A DNA stretch of 8,879 nt from Deltaproteobacteria bacterium (lineage in GTDB: Bacteria > Desulfobacterota > GWC2-55-46): assembly GCA_016218095.1 (NCBI GenBank), contig JACREV010000108.1:1-8879 (forward strand), read 5' to 3'. Of the stretch, positions 1 through 5,573 are shown in pieces. How positions within the stretch are numbered: the stretch's first letter is position 1; each line of letters opens with the position of its first letter. A program made the position numbers and the translations under genes. Under the pieces are notes generated by a model. The model searched no databases. It saw only the letters and a list, made by a program, of their open reading frames with translations, and was not told the origin of the DNA.

Positions 1-124
1 CGGCCCTTACAAGACCTTTTTCAAAATAGCGGGTCCGGCAGACGCGCCTGAATATCTCAAGCGCCGCGTCCTCTCCGACAAGGGCCGGGCCGTTCTCTAT
101 CAAGGCGAAATTATGGGACCTCAT
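1..124 (-). CDS. ThDP-dependent dehydrogenase E1 component, alpha subunit (N-terminal fragment)
   Basis: Only the first 41 codons are present; the gene continues past the left edge. The start ATG (124-122) overlaps the TGA of the upstream reductase gene as ATGA, and AAGG lies 7 nt before it, so translation is probably coupled. The fragment has a short hydrophilic leader followed by ALEIFRRVCRTRYFEKG (residues 21-37). This matches the first helix of pyruvate/acetoin/branched-chain 2-oxoacid dehydrogenase E1 alpha subunits, which typically read 'l-e-(l/m)-y-r-x-M-x-x-x-R-x-F-E-e'. E1 alpha/beta pairs bind thiamine diphosphate and decarboxylate a 2-oxoacid. Without an E2 partner they can transfer the acyl group to a carbonyl acceptor. 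Its place at the end of a nucleotide-heptose cluster suggests sugar modification rather than central metabolism, which is inference. The ThDP-binding GDG...N motif would lie outside the window, so the call rests on one helix. Confidence 0.6.
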   Translation of the reverse strand, partial: MRSHNFALIENGPALVGEDAALEIFRRVCRTRYFEKGLVRA

Positions 125-1077
125 ATGTGCGCCTTCGCGTAGCCGGAGTCGAGGAACCACTCGTATGTCTCCCTTATCCCGTCATGGAGCGAGACCAGAG
201 GCCTCCATCCAAAGGATGAGAACCTGGTGGAATCGAGCACCTTGCGGATAGCGCCGTCAGGCTTCGACGTATTCCAGACTATCTCGCCGTTGTAGCCTAC
301 GATCTCCGCGATCATGGACGCGAGGTCAGCGATGGAGTGGTCCTCGCCCGTCCCTATGTTGTAATGCGTGTTCTCAAGCCTGTCGGAGTTTGCCATCGCG
401 AAGATCGAGGCGGAAGCCGCGTCGTCTGCGTGAAGGAACTCCCTTCTGGGCCTCCCGGTGCCCCAGAGGTCTAACTTAAGCGCGCCCTCAATCCTGGCCT
501 CGTGGAACCTCCTTATGAGCCCCGCCATGACATGGGAGCTCTCAAGGTTGAAGTTGTCGTTCCGGCCATATATTGAATTCGGCACAAGGGAGATGAACCT
601 CTTCGACCTGTACTGGTTGTTGTAGGCCCTGCATGCGACGACCCCGGCTATCTTGGCTACGGCGTACGGCTCGCTCGTCTTCTCGACCGGCCCCGTCAGT
701 AAACAGTCTTCGGGGATCGGCTGAGGCGAGGACTTCGGGTACATGCAGGAAGACCCGTAGAATATGAGCCTTGTGACCCCGTGCCTTTCGGCGGCCTCGA
801 ATACGCTGTCCTGCATCGAGATGTTTTCGTGGAGGAAGCTCGAAGGGTAGGCTATATTGGCGATTATCCCGCCGGTCCTCCCCGCGGAGAGGAATACGTA
901 CTCCGGCCTTTCGCTCTTAAAGAACGCGTCTACCGAGGCCGCGTCGGTAAGATCGAGCTCAGCTTTTGAGCGCGTGACGATGTTTCTGAAGCCGTCGGCC
1001 TCAAGCCTCCTCATTATCGCCGAGCCGAGGAGCCCCCTGTGCCCGGCCACAAATATCTTCGATGTTTTGCTAAACAT
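121..1077 (-). CDS. GDP-L-fucose synthase-like SDR; probable GDP-4-keto-heptose C4 reductase
   Basis: This 318-aa extended short-chain dehydrogenase has the full signature of the GDP-L-fucose synthase family. The NADP-binding GHRGLLG is at residues 12-18, AGRTGGI at 65-71, SSCMYP at 109-114 and EPYAVAKIAG at 136-145 (catalytic Tyr138 and Lys142). NDNFN is at 173-177, SHV with the family's His182 at 181-183, WGTGRPRREF at 205-214 and KPDG at 272-275. Cys111 and His182 match the family's general acid/base pair. Family members reduce, and often 3,5-epimerise, a GDP-4-keto sugar. No GDP-mannose 4,6-dehydratase is visible, while GDP-heptose genes lie immediately upstream. The likelier substrate is therefore a GDP-4-keto-heptose, as for Campylobacter Cj1428 (MlghC). 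The start overlaps the end of the preceding gene by 8 nt (ATGTTTAG). True GDP-fucose synthesis is the alternative. The fold is certain; the substrate is inferred. Confidence 0.9.
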   Translation of the reverse strand: MFSKTSKIFVAGHRGLLGSAIMRRLEADGFRNIVTRSKAELDLTDAASVDAFFKSERPEYVFLSAGRTGGIIANIAYPSSFLHENISMQDSVFEAAERHGVTRLIFYGSSCMYPKSSPQPIPEDCLLTGPVEKTSEPYAVAKIAGVVACRAYNNQYRSKRFISLVPNSIYGRNDNFNLESSHVMAGLIRRFHEARIEGALKLDLWGTGRPRREFLHADDAASASIFAMANSDRLENTHYNIGTGEDHSIADLASMIAEIVGYNGEIVWNTSKPDGAIRKVLDSTRFSSFGWRPLVSLHDGIRETYEWFLDSGYAKAHI

Positions 1078-2008
1078 TCCCGTACCTGTTATTGAGGACG
1101 ATCCTGTAGCCCTTGACGAGCTCCCTTATGCCACGGTCAAGCGTGAAGGCGGCCTTGTAGCCCGTCTTTTCTATCTTCTCGTTCGAGACTATATAGTCCC
1201 GTTTGTCCGGGTCCTCGCCCACGGAGGCCTCGACGAAGTAGAAGTCGCCGACGATGTCCTTTATCCTCGAGCATAGCTCGAGCTTCGAGAGGTTTGCTTC
1301 CGATAGACCGACGTTGTAGGCCTCGTTTCTGAGCCTGTCGAAGTTGTCTATCGAATGCATGAACGCGTTCGCCACGTCCCTGACGTGGATGTAGTTCCTC
1401 TTGAAGTGGCCTTCAAAGACTACGACGAACTTTTCCTTTACGGCCCTGTACGTGAAGTCGTTGACGAGCAGGTCTATCCTCATCCTCGGCGACATTCCGA
1501 AGACGGTCGCGAGCCGGAGGCTTATGGAGTTGCCCCGCCCGAGCGCGAGCGCCTCTGCCTCGACCTTTGTCCTGCCGTAGAGGGAGATCGGGTTCAACGG
1601 CGTGGCCTCGGTGCATGCGACCCCGGCTCTACCTATGCCGTACCCGCTGTTCGTCGTGGGGATTATTATCCGCTGGTCCCTTGAGAGGAGCTTTATGACG
1701 GTCGCGATCGCGTCGCGGTTCGTCGAGACGGTCCCAATTTTATCCCTTGAGCAGAGCGGCGCGCCTACGAGCGCGGCAAGAGGGATGATGTAGTCCGCGC
1801 TTTTGACGAGCGGGCGCAGGACCTCCTCGTCCCTCGCATCCCCCCTGACGATATTGAACCTCTCGTTCGCGCAGCACTCAAGGAGCGAGTTCTGTCCGAA
1901 CATGAAGTTGTCGAGGACCGTGACATGGTGCCCGAGCCGGAGGAGCTCCGGCACGAGTGTCGAGCCGATATAACCCGCTCCGCCTGTAACGAGAATATTG
2001 TAGTCCAT
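1070..2008 (-). CDS. Extended SDR, probable GDP-heptose C4 dehydrogenase (Cj1427-like)
   Basis: This 312-aa NAD-dependent epimerase/dehydratase-fold protein has GGAGYIG at residues 9-15 and VLDNFMFGQNSLL at 31-43, where Asp33 at the end of strand 2 favours NAD. PLAALVGAPLC is at 76-86, PTTNSGYGIG at 117-126, YGRTK at 144-148 (Tyr144/Lys148), RLATVFGMSPRMR at 165-177 and KRNYIHVRDV at 203-212. GEDPDKRDY at 264-272 lies in the substrate domain. From memory, these blocks closely resemble Campylobacter jejuni Cj1427, which oxidises C4 of GDP-D-glycero-alpha-D-manno-heptose and recycles its tightly bound NADH with 2-oxoglutarate. Gene order supports this: guanylyltransferase, kinase, this SDR, then an Fcl-like reductase. 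An AGGAG lies 10 nt before the ATG, after a 279-nt gap from the kinase gene. A simple C4 epimerase is the main alternative. The family is very sure; the exact reaction is moderately sure. Confidence 0.88.
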   Translation of the reverse strand: MDYNILVTGGAGYIGSTLVPELLRLGHHVTVLDNFMFGQNSLLECCANERFNIVRGDARDEEVLRPLVKSADYIIPLAALVGAPLCSRDKIGTVSTNRDAIATVIKLLSRDQRIIIPTTNSGYGIGRAGVACTEATPLNPISLYGRTKVEAEALALGRGNSISLRLATVFGMSPRMRIDLLVNDFTYRAVKEKFVVVFEGHFKRNYIHVRDVANAFMHSIDNFDRLRNEAYNVGLSEANLSKLELCSRIKDIVGDFYFVEASVGEDPDKRDYIVSNEKIEKTGYKAAFTLDRGIRELVKGYRIVLNNRYGNV

Positions 2009-2116
2009 CAGTAAGGCGCTCCTGTCTTTAATGACGTTAATGAAGCTTCGCTATCGACAAACTTCTCTCAGACTCCTTCATGGCAACCCTATTTAGTGCG
2101 AGATATCTTACTGCCG

Positions 2117-2157
2117 CCCCCCATGCCCATAAGCCGACTCTCCCCTCCGTCCCCCCC
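2117..2157 (-). other. G-rich tract of the intergenic RNA, possible G-quadruplex
   Basis: This lies between the kinase and SDR genes. The minus strand has G7 (2157-2151), then 5 nt, G4 (2145-2142), 13 nt, G3 (2128-2126), 3 nt and G6 (2122-2117). With the tandem repeat (three GGGG separated by CTGA, then a GGG 11 nt further on), it makes the leader of the SDR gene strongly purine-skewed. One loop in each candidate exceeds the usual 7-nt limit, so quadruplex formation is only possible, not predicted with confidence. I see no gene in 2009-2287; the rest of the gap holds only a 14-codon unsupported reading frame. Confidence 0.35.
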
Positions 2158-2201
2158 TGCCTGCTTTCCTCCACATTTCTCATCCAGTGCACCCTGCTGT
2201 C

Positions 2202-2297
2202 TCAGCCCCTCAGCCCCTCAGCCCCTCAGCCACTCAGCCACTCAGCCACTCACGCCACTCACGCCACTCACGCCCACTCACGCCCACTCACGCCCAC
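2202..2297. repeat. Graded tandem repeat (minisatellite), 11 units in four classes
   Basis: Read on the plus strand, the array is three TCAGCCCC (2202-2225), three TCAGCCAC (2226-2249), two TCACGCCAC (2250-2267) and three TCACGCCCAC (2268-2297). Neighbouring classes differ by a single substitution or insertion, except for the step from TCAGCCAC to TCACGCCAC, which is one inserted C. The unit length grows from 8 to 9 to 10 nt in order. The last plus-strand unit overlaps the end of the kinase gene and supplies its final Trp-Ala codons and TGA stop. On the transcribed strand the units read GTGGGCGTGA through GGGGCTGA. Unit lengths are not multiples of three, but all copies except the first lie beyond the stop, so copy-number change would alter only the intergenic RNA. 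Confidence 0.93.
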
Positions 2298-3325
2298 GCG
2301 CGCTCTATGCCATCAACTGACGAGCTGTTGTAGTTATAGAAGTCCGGCTTGTAGACCATTATCTCCGAGCCGTTGAAGTCGAACCTGAACGGTACGTGCA
2401 GAAAGCCTCCGAGCGCTTCTTTCACCCTCTTCTGGTCTTCGGGCTCCACGTAGAAGACCATGAAGCCGCCGTTACCCGCGCCAAGGAGCTTTCCGCCGAC
2501 GGCGCCGTTCCTGATAGCCGCGGCGTAGAGGTCGTCTATCTCTGGGTTTGTTATCTTTCCCGAGAGTCTCTTCTTAAGGAGCCAGGTCTCGTTCAGCAGC
2601 CTGCCGAAGTCAACGAACCCTCCTCCTGAAGTCAGTATCTCCTCCGCCTCGTCCACGAGCTTTCTTATCTCATGGAGGTCGCGCTTGTTTCTGGAAGTGT
2701 TCTCTACCTGCTCCTTGGCTATCTCTGAAGCAAAACGCGCCTTTCCGGTATAAAAGAGCATGAAGCGGGACTCGAAGGCCCGGAGCCTCTCTTCCGTCAT
2801 GATGACGGGTTCCACGACAATCCTCCCGTTCCTGAGGAACTCTATCGTGTTCAGTCCTCCGTATGCGGCCCAGACCTGGTCCTGGGAGCCGACGTTTTCC
2901 TTTATTATCTCCTGCTCGATGTGTATGGCCTTCAAAGAGAGCTCCTCTTTGAGTATTATCCTGCCCTCGAGCGCGTAGAGCGTCTTTATGAGGCCGACGG
3001 TGAATGCCGAGCTCGACCCCATGCCCGAGAGCGCCGGGATGTCGCCGTCGTGGTGTATCTCAAGACCCTTTTGAATGCCGAGGTGCTTTAGCGTGCTTTT
3101 AACGGACGGGTGCTGTATCTCGTCAACATGGTTTACGGTCTCGACCCTGGAGTACGCGATCCTGTGCCTGTGCTTGAAGAACGGCGGCAGTTCCCTGCAG
3201 GTTATGTAGCAGTACTTGTTGATGGCTGTGCCCAGGACCTTGCCCCCGTTTTCGAGATACCATGATGGATAATCAGTGCCGCCGCCGAAAAAGGAGATCC
3301 TGTGCGGTGTGCGCGAGATTATCAT
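2288..3325 (-). CDS. hddA: GHMP kinase, D-glycero-D-manno-heptose 7-phosphate kinase-like
   Basis: This 345-aa GHMP-superfamily sugar kinase transfers the ATP phosphate to the anomeric oxygen of a heptose 7-phosphate. The substrate-binding N-terminus MIISRTPHRISFFGGGTDYP (1-20) is the hallmark of the HddA/L-fucokinase subgroup and fixes the start; GGAGG lies 5 nt upstream. The ATP-binding loop PALSGMGSSSAF is at 97-108. ENVGSQDQVWAAYGG at 143-157 carries the catalytic-region Asp149, and the C-terminal GHMP motif KLLGAGNGGF is at 279-288. The partner guanylyltransferase lies directly upstream across a 150-nt gap, which supports the heptose assignment over fucokinase. From memory the family usually ends soon after the strand at 320-325. 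The roughly 20-residue tail (326-345) is unusual, and its last two codons and stop sit in the first unit of a tandem repeat. It is most likely cytoplasmic. Confidence 0.9.
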   Translation of the reverse strand: MIISRTPHRISFFGGGTDYPSWYLENGGKVLGTAINKYCYITCRELPPFFKHRHRIAYSRVETVNHVDEIQHPSVKSTLKHLGIQKGLEIHHDGDIPALSGMGSSSAFTVGLIKTLYALEGRIILKEELSLKAIHIEQEIIKENVGSQDQVWAAYGGLNTIEFLRNGRIVVEPVIMTEERLRAFESRFMLFYTGKARFASEIAKEQVENTSRNKRDLHEIRKLVDEAEEILTSGGGFVDFGRLLNETWLLKKRLSGKITNPEIDDLYAAAIRNGAVGGKLLGAGNGGFMVFYVEPEDQKRVKEALGGFLHVPFRFDFNGSEIMVYKPDFYNYNSSSVDGIERAWA

Positions 3326-3390
3326 TCAGCCCTCCATTGATTTTATGCTGCCTCTAAAAATTAGGGATTTTTTCTGAGGTCAAGGAAGGA

Positions 3391-3442
3391 CGGAAATAAA
3401 AAGCGTAGCATATATGGGAATATGTGAGCATTTTTATTTCCG
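3391..3442. repeat. 12-bp perfect inverted repeat between hddC and hddA
   Basis: CGGAAATAAAAA (3391-3402) and TTTTTATTTCCG (3431-3442) are exact reverse complements separated by 28 nt. Inside the loop, CATAT (3409-3413) and ATATG (3420-3424) can form a second 5-bp stem. Next to it, CCTGA (3444-3448) and TCAGG (3457-3461) form another small hairpin, and AAAAAT/ATTTTT (3356-3361/3367-3372) a third. The main stem is AT-rich and is not followed by a clean U tract on the minus strand, so it does not look like a standard intrinsic terminator. A weak -35-like TTGACC (minus strand, 3383-3378) follows it, but I find no convincing -10. It could be an operator, an mRNA stabiliser or an attenuator. Confidence 0.6.
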
Positions 3443-3475
3443 GCCTGACACAGAGATCAGGAAAAATAACAATTT

Positions 3476-4183
3476 TTAGAAGTAGCATTTAAAGACGAGC
3501 TCGTTCTGAGCCCTTATATAGTCCTCCGGGACGCCAATGTCTATGAAGTAGGCGTCCGTTGCGTAAACGAATGCGTCCCTCGGACCTTTCATAAGAAAGT
3601 CCCTTTCAAAGGAGAAACTATCGAGCTGAACGTCCGTGACCCCCGCGCGCCTCCTGTCGATGATATAGACCCCGGTGTTTATGTAGCCGGGGCCTTTGTT
3701 GTCTTTCTCAATGAAGCCGGAGAGCCTCCCTCCGTTTACAGCTACCGTTCCGTACCTCGCGGCATCCGGGACGAGCTTTACCGCGATCGTCAAGGCGGCC
3801 ATTTCCTCGTAATGGAACCAGCTCATCGGCCCGAGCGCGCCCAAAAGGATCGAGTCGCCGTTTACTACGACGACATCCTTGGAGTGGACGAATTTAAGCG
3901 CCTCCCTTATGGCGCCTCCCGTGCCGAGAGGTCCGTCCTCTATCACGTAATCTATCTCCATGCCCTTGAACTCGGTCCCTATAGCGTCTATGATGAGGCT
4001 GTGCCTGTACCCGACCGAGAGGAACGCCTTTTCGACGCCTCCTTCACGGAGGTTATCCAGGACGTAATGGAGGAAGGGCCTCCCGGAGACCTCAGCGAGC
4101 GGCTTGGGCAGGTCTTTCACCACGCTTTTAAGCCTCGTTCCGAACCCGCCGGCCAGGACTATCGCTTCTTTTATTGAACCCAT
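3476..4183 (-). CDS. hddC: Nucleotidyltransferase, D-glycero-alpha-D-manno-heptose 1-phosphate guanylyltransferase-like
   Basis: This 235-aa NTP_transferase-fold protein activates a sugar 1-phosphate with an NTP, here most likely GTP. The nucleotide loop LAGGFGTRL is at residues 10-18, LPKPLA at 25-30, DGPLGTGGA at 83-91 and VNGDS at 107-111 with the metal-binding Asp110. YGTV is at 144-147, EK at 159-160, GYINTGVYII at 166-175 and YFIDIGVPEDY at 212-222 with the second metal ligand Asp215. The length matches HddC (about 230 aa) rather than the larger mannose-1-phosphate guanylyltransferases. I chose the ATG at 4183 because it puts the family's usual 5-8 residues before the loop. An in-frame ATG at 4213 would add 10 unfamiliar residues and has no visible ribosome site. 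GGGGAG lies only 2 nt before the chosen ATG, so the start is not settled. The neighbouring hddA gene supports a GDP-heptose product. Other sugar-1-phosphate substrates are possible. Confidence 0.87.
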   Translation of the reverse strand: MGSIKEAIVLAGGFGTRLKSVVKDLPKPLAEVSGRPFLHYVLDNLREGGVEKAFLSVGYRHSLIIDAIGTEFKGMEIDYVIEDGPLGTGGAIREALKFVHSKDVVVVNGDSILLGALGPMSWFHYEEMAALTIAVKLVPDAARYGTVAVNGGRLSGFIEKDNKGPGYINTGVYIIDRRRAGVTDVQLDSFSFERDFLMKGPRDAFVYATDAYFIDIGVPEDYIRAQNELVFKCYF

Positions 4184-4267
4184 GGCTCCCCGATCGTTTA
4201 TGCAAATGCGCATTTCAAAACTGCATGGCGCGGTAAATCCGCCTTTTTGTAAACAGGAGTAATCTGC

Positions 4268-4361
4268 CAGGGTGCGTAACGGGATGAGTGCGGGATGAGT
4301 ATTCCAGGTGGATGCCGGTCGCCCGGCGGGTATTGCGTCAGGATGGAAAAACAGGGTGCGT
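4268..4361. repeat. Short direct repeats between dehydrase and hddC genes
   Basis: The gap holds two copies of CAGGGTGCGT (4268-4277 and 4352-4361, 84 bp apart) and a back-to-back pair of CGGGATGAGT (4280-4289 and 4291-4300). A GC hairpin, GCCGG-TCGC-CCGGC (4314-4327), lies between them. No gene is visible here. A TTTACA hexamer on the minus strand (4253-4248) resembles a -35 for hddC, but no good -10 follows at 16-18 bp. The repeats are short and may be chance or slippage products. Confidence 0.4.
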
Positions 4362-4370
4362 TAAAAAAGC

Positions 4371-5573
4371 CTATGTGTTCACGGTAAGGAAGTTCGAGAT
4401 GGTCTCCATTACATATTCTATCTGTTCTTCACCTATGTCCTGGTGAACGCCTATGTGTATGCCGTTCCTGCCCATGTACTCTGCCCCCGGGAACTCGCCT
4501 TCCCTGTGTCCGAGAAAGTTAAAACCCGGACACTGCGTCGGCATGGATAGGAAGAGGTTCCTCGTGTCTATGCCGGACTTTTCCATGTGGTCTACGAGCT
4601 GGTTCCTCGTAAACGGCGCGTCCTCTTTTAGTATTATCGGGAAGCCGTGGGGGCCTATCTCCTCTCCATCTTCCTCTTCGATCGTGTAGAGGAACGGCTC
4701 GAACCCCTGGAATTTATCTATCATCGAAAGGAGGTTCTTGCGCTTCTTCGAGAGAATATCACCGAATATGTCGAGGTTGCCGAGGCCGATAGCCGCCTCA
4801 AGCTCGTTCATCTTGGCTGAAAAGCCTATGCGCTCGAACTGGAAGCGTATGTCCTCGCCGCCGCCCTTCGCGAACCTCTTGTTGCAGTAACCGGAGCTTA
4901 TGTTCAGCACACAGCTCTCGCACTTGCAGGCCCTGCCGTGAGAGCGGAGAGACCTTAAGACCTCGGCGAAGTCCTCGCGGTCGGTGATCACCATGCCGCC
5001 CTCGATTGTGGAGATGATGTGCGCCACATACAGGCTGTACGCTCCCATGTCGCCGATGGTCCCGACCTTTTTGCCCTTGTATACCGCGCCGTGGGCCTCT
5101 GCCGCGTCCTCTATCACAAAGAGGCCGAACTTCCTTGCTATCTTCATTATCGGGTCCATGTCGGCGGGCTTTCCCATGAGGTGCACGGGCATGATCGCCC
5201 GCGTCCTGCCGGTTATCCTCTCCTCGATGCGCGCAGGGTCGATGTTGAGGGTGCGCTTGTCGATATCGACGAAGACCGGGGCGAAGCCCGCCTGCAGGAC
5301 GGCGTTACCGGTCGCGACGAACGAAAGCGCCGGGACGATGACTTCATCCCCCCTCCGAGCCCCGAAGTCGTAGAGTACTGCAAGCGCGAGCGCGTCGGCG
5401 TCTGTGCCGGTGCTTACGGCGACACCCTCTTTAGCGCCCATGATGGATGCAAACCTCTTCTCGAACTCTCTTACGTACCTCCCGCTTGACAGCCTCTTTG
5501 ACGCGAGCGCGTCCATGACAAGGCCCTTCGCCCTCTCTGTCACAGAAATAGTCCCAAAAGGCACTCTCATCAT
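4371..5573 (-). CDS. PMP/[2Fe-2S]-dependent nucleotide-sugar 3-dehydrase-like protein (DegT/DnrJ/EryC1/StrS fold)
   Basis: This 400-aa fold-type I PLP-family protein has a cofactor phosphate-binding STGTDADALALA at residues 54-65 and VIEDAAEAHG at 153-162, where Asp156 would contact the pyridine nitrogen. In the segment YSLYVAHIISTIEGGMV (179-195), the position of the Schiff-base lysine is His185. His at this place marks the 3-dehydrases ColD and RfbH/AscC (E1), which use PMP and do not transaminate. Cys216, Cys218, Cys221 and Cys230 form C-X-C-X2-C-X8-C, nearly the C-X-C-X2-C-X7-C of the [2Fe-2S] site in E1, and are followed by NKRF as in that family. Predicted role: C3 deoxygenation of a 4-keto nucleotide sugar with electrons from a partner protein. 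Two ATGs lie in tandem (5573 and 5570) at the stop of the upstream Fe-S gene (ATGATGA), with AGGA about 10 nt before, so the exact start differs by one residue. An in-frame extension upstream to 5783 lies wholly inside the neighbour and is rejected. Confidence 0.88.
   Translation of the reverse strand: MMRVPFGTISVTERAKGLVMDALASKRLSSGRYVREFEKRFASIMGAKEGVAVSTGTDADALALAVLYDFGARRGDEVIVPALSFVATGNAVLQAGFAPVFVDIDKRTLNIDPARIEERITGRTRAIMPVHLMGKPADMDPIMKIARKFGLFVIEDAAEAHGAVYKGKKVGTIGDMGAYSLYVAHIISTIEGGMVITDREDFAEVLRSLRSHGRACKCESCVLNISSGYCNKRFAKGGGEDIRFQFERIGFSAKMNELEAAIGLGNLDIFGDILSKKRKNLLSMIDKFQGFEPFLYTIEEEDGEEIGPHGFPIILKEDAPFTRNQLVDHMEKSGIDTRNLFLSMPTQCPGFNFLGHREGEFPGAEYMGRNGIHIGVHQDIGEEQIEYVMETISNFLTVNT

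Noticed and set aside
2037..2081. A 14-codon reading frame on the minus strand (starting MKESERSL) just upstream of the SDR gene.
   Set aside because: It is too short, has no clear ribosome site, and is out of frame with the SDR gene; a gene remnant or leader peptide cannot be supported.
2080..2376. Plus-strand open frames across the tandem repeat giving Pro/Ser/Thr/His-rich peptides.
   Set aside because: They come from the C-rich repeat itself, run into the kinase gene antisense, and have no family-like sequence.
4230..4248. GCGG-TAAAT-CCGC followed by CTTTTT on the plus strand, resembling a terminator.
   Set aside because: The stem is only 4 bp and it would end plus-strand transcription, where there is no gene.
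4354..4370. TTTTTT on the minus strand directly after the dehydrase stop, suggesting a terminator.
   Set aside because: There is no GC-rich hairpin immediately before the T run.
5019..5489. Long plus-strand frames opposite the dehydrase gene, and similar long frames opposite other genes (for example 6854-7258 and 8238-8675).
   Set aside because: They are antisense shadows produced by high-GC coding sequence; the minus-strand products carry full family motifs and these do not.
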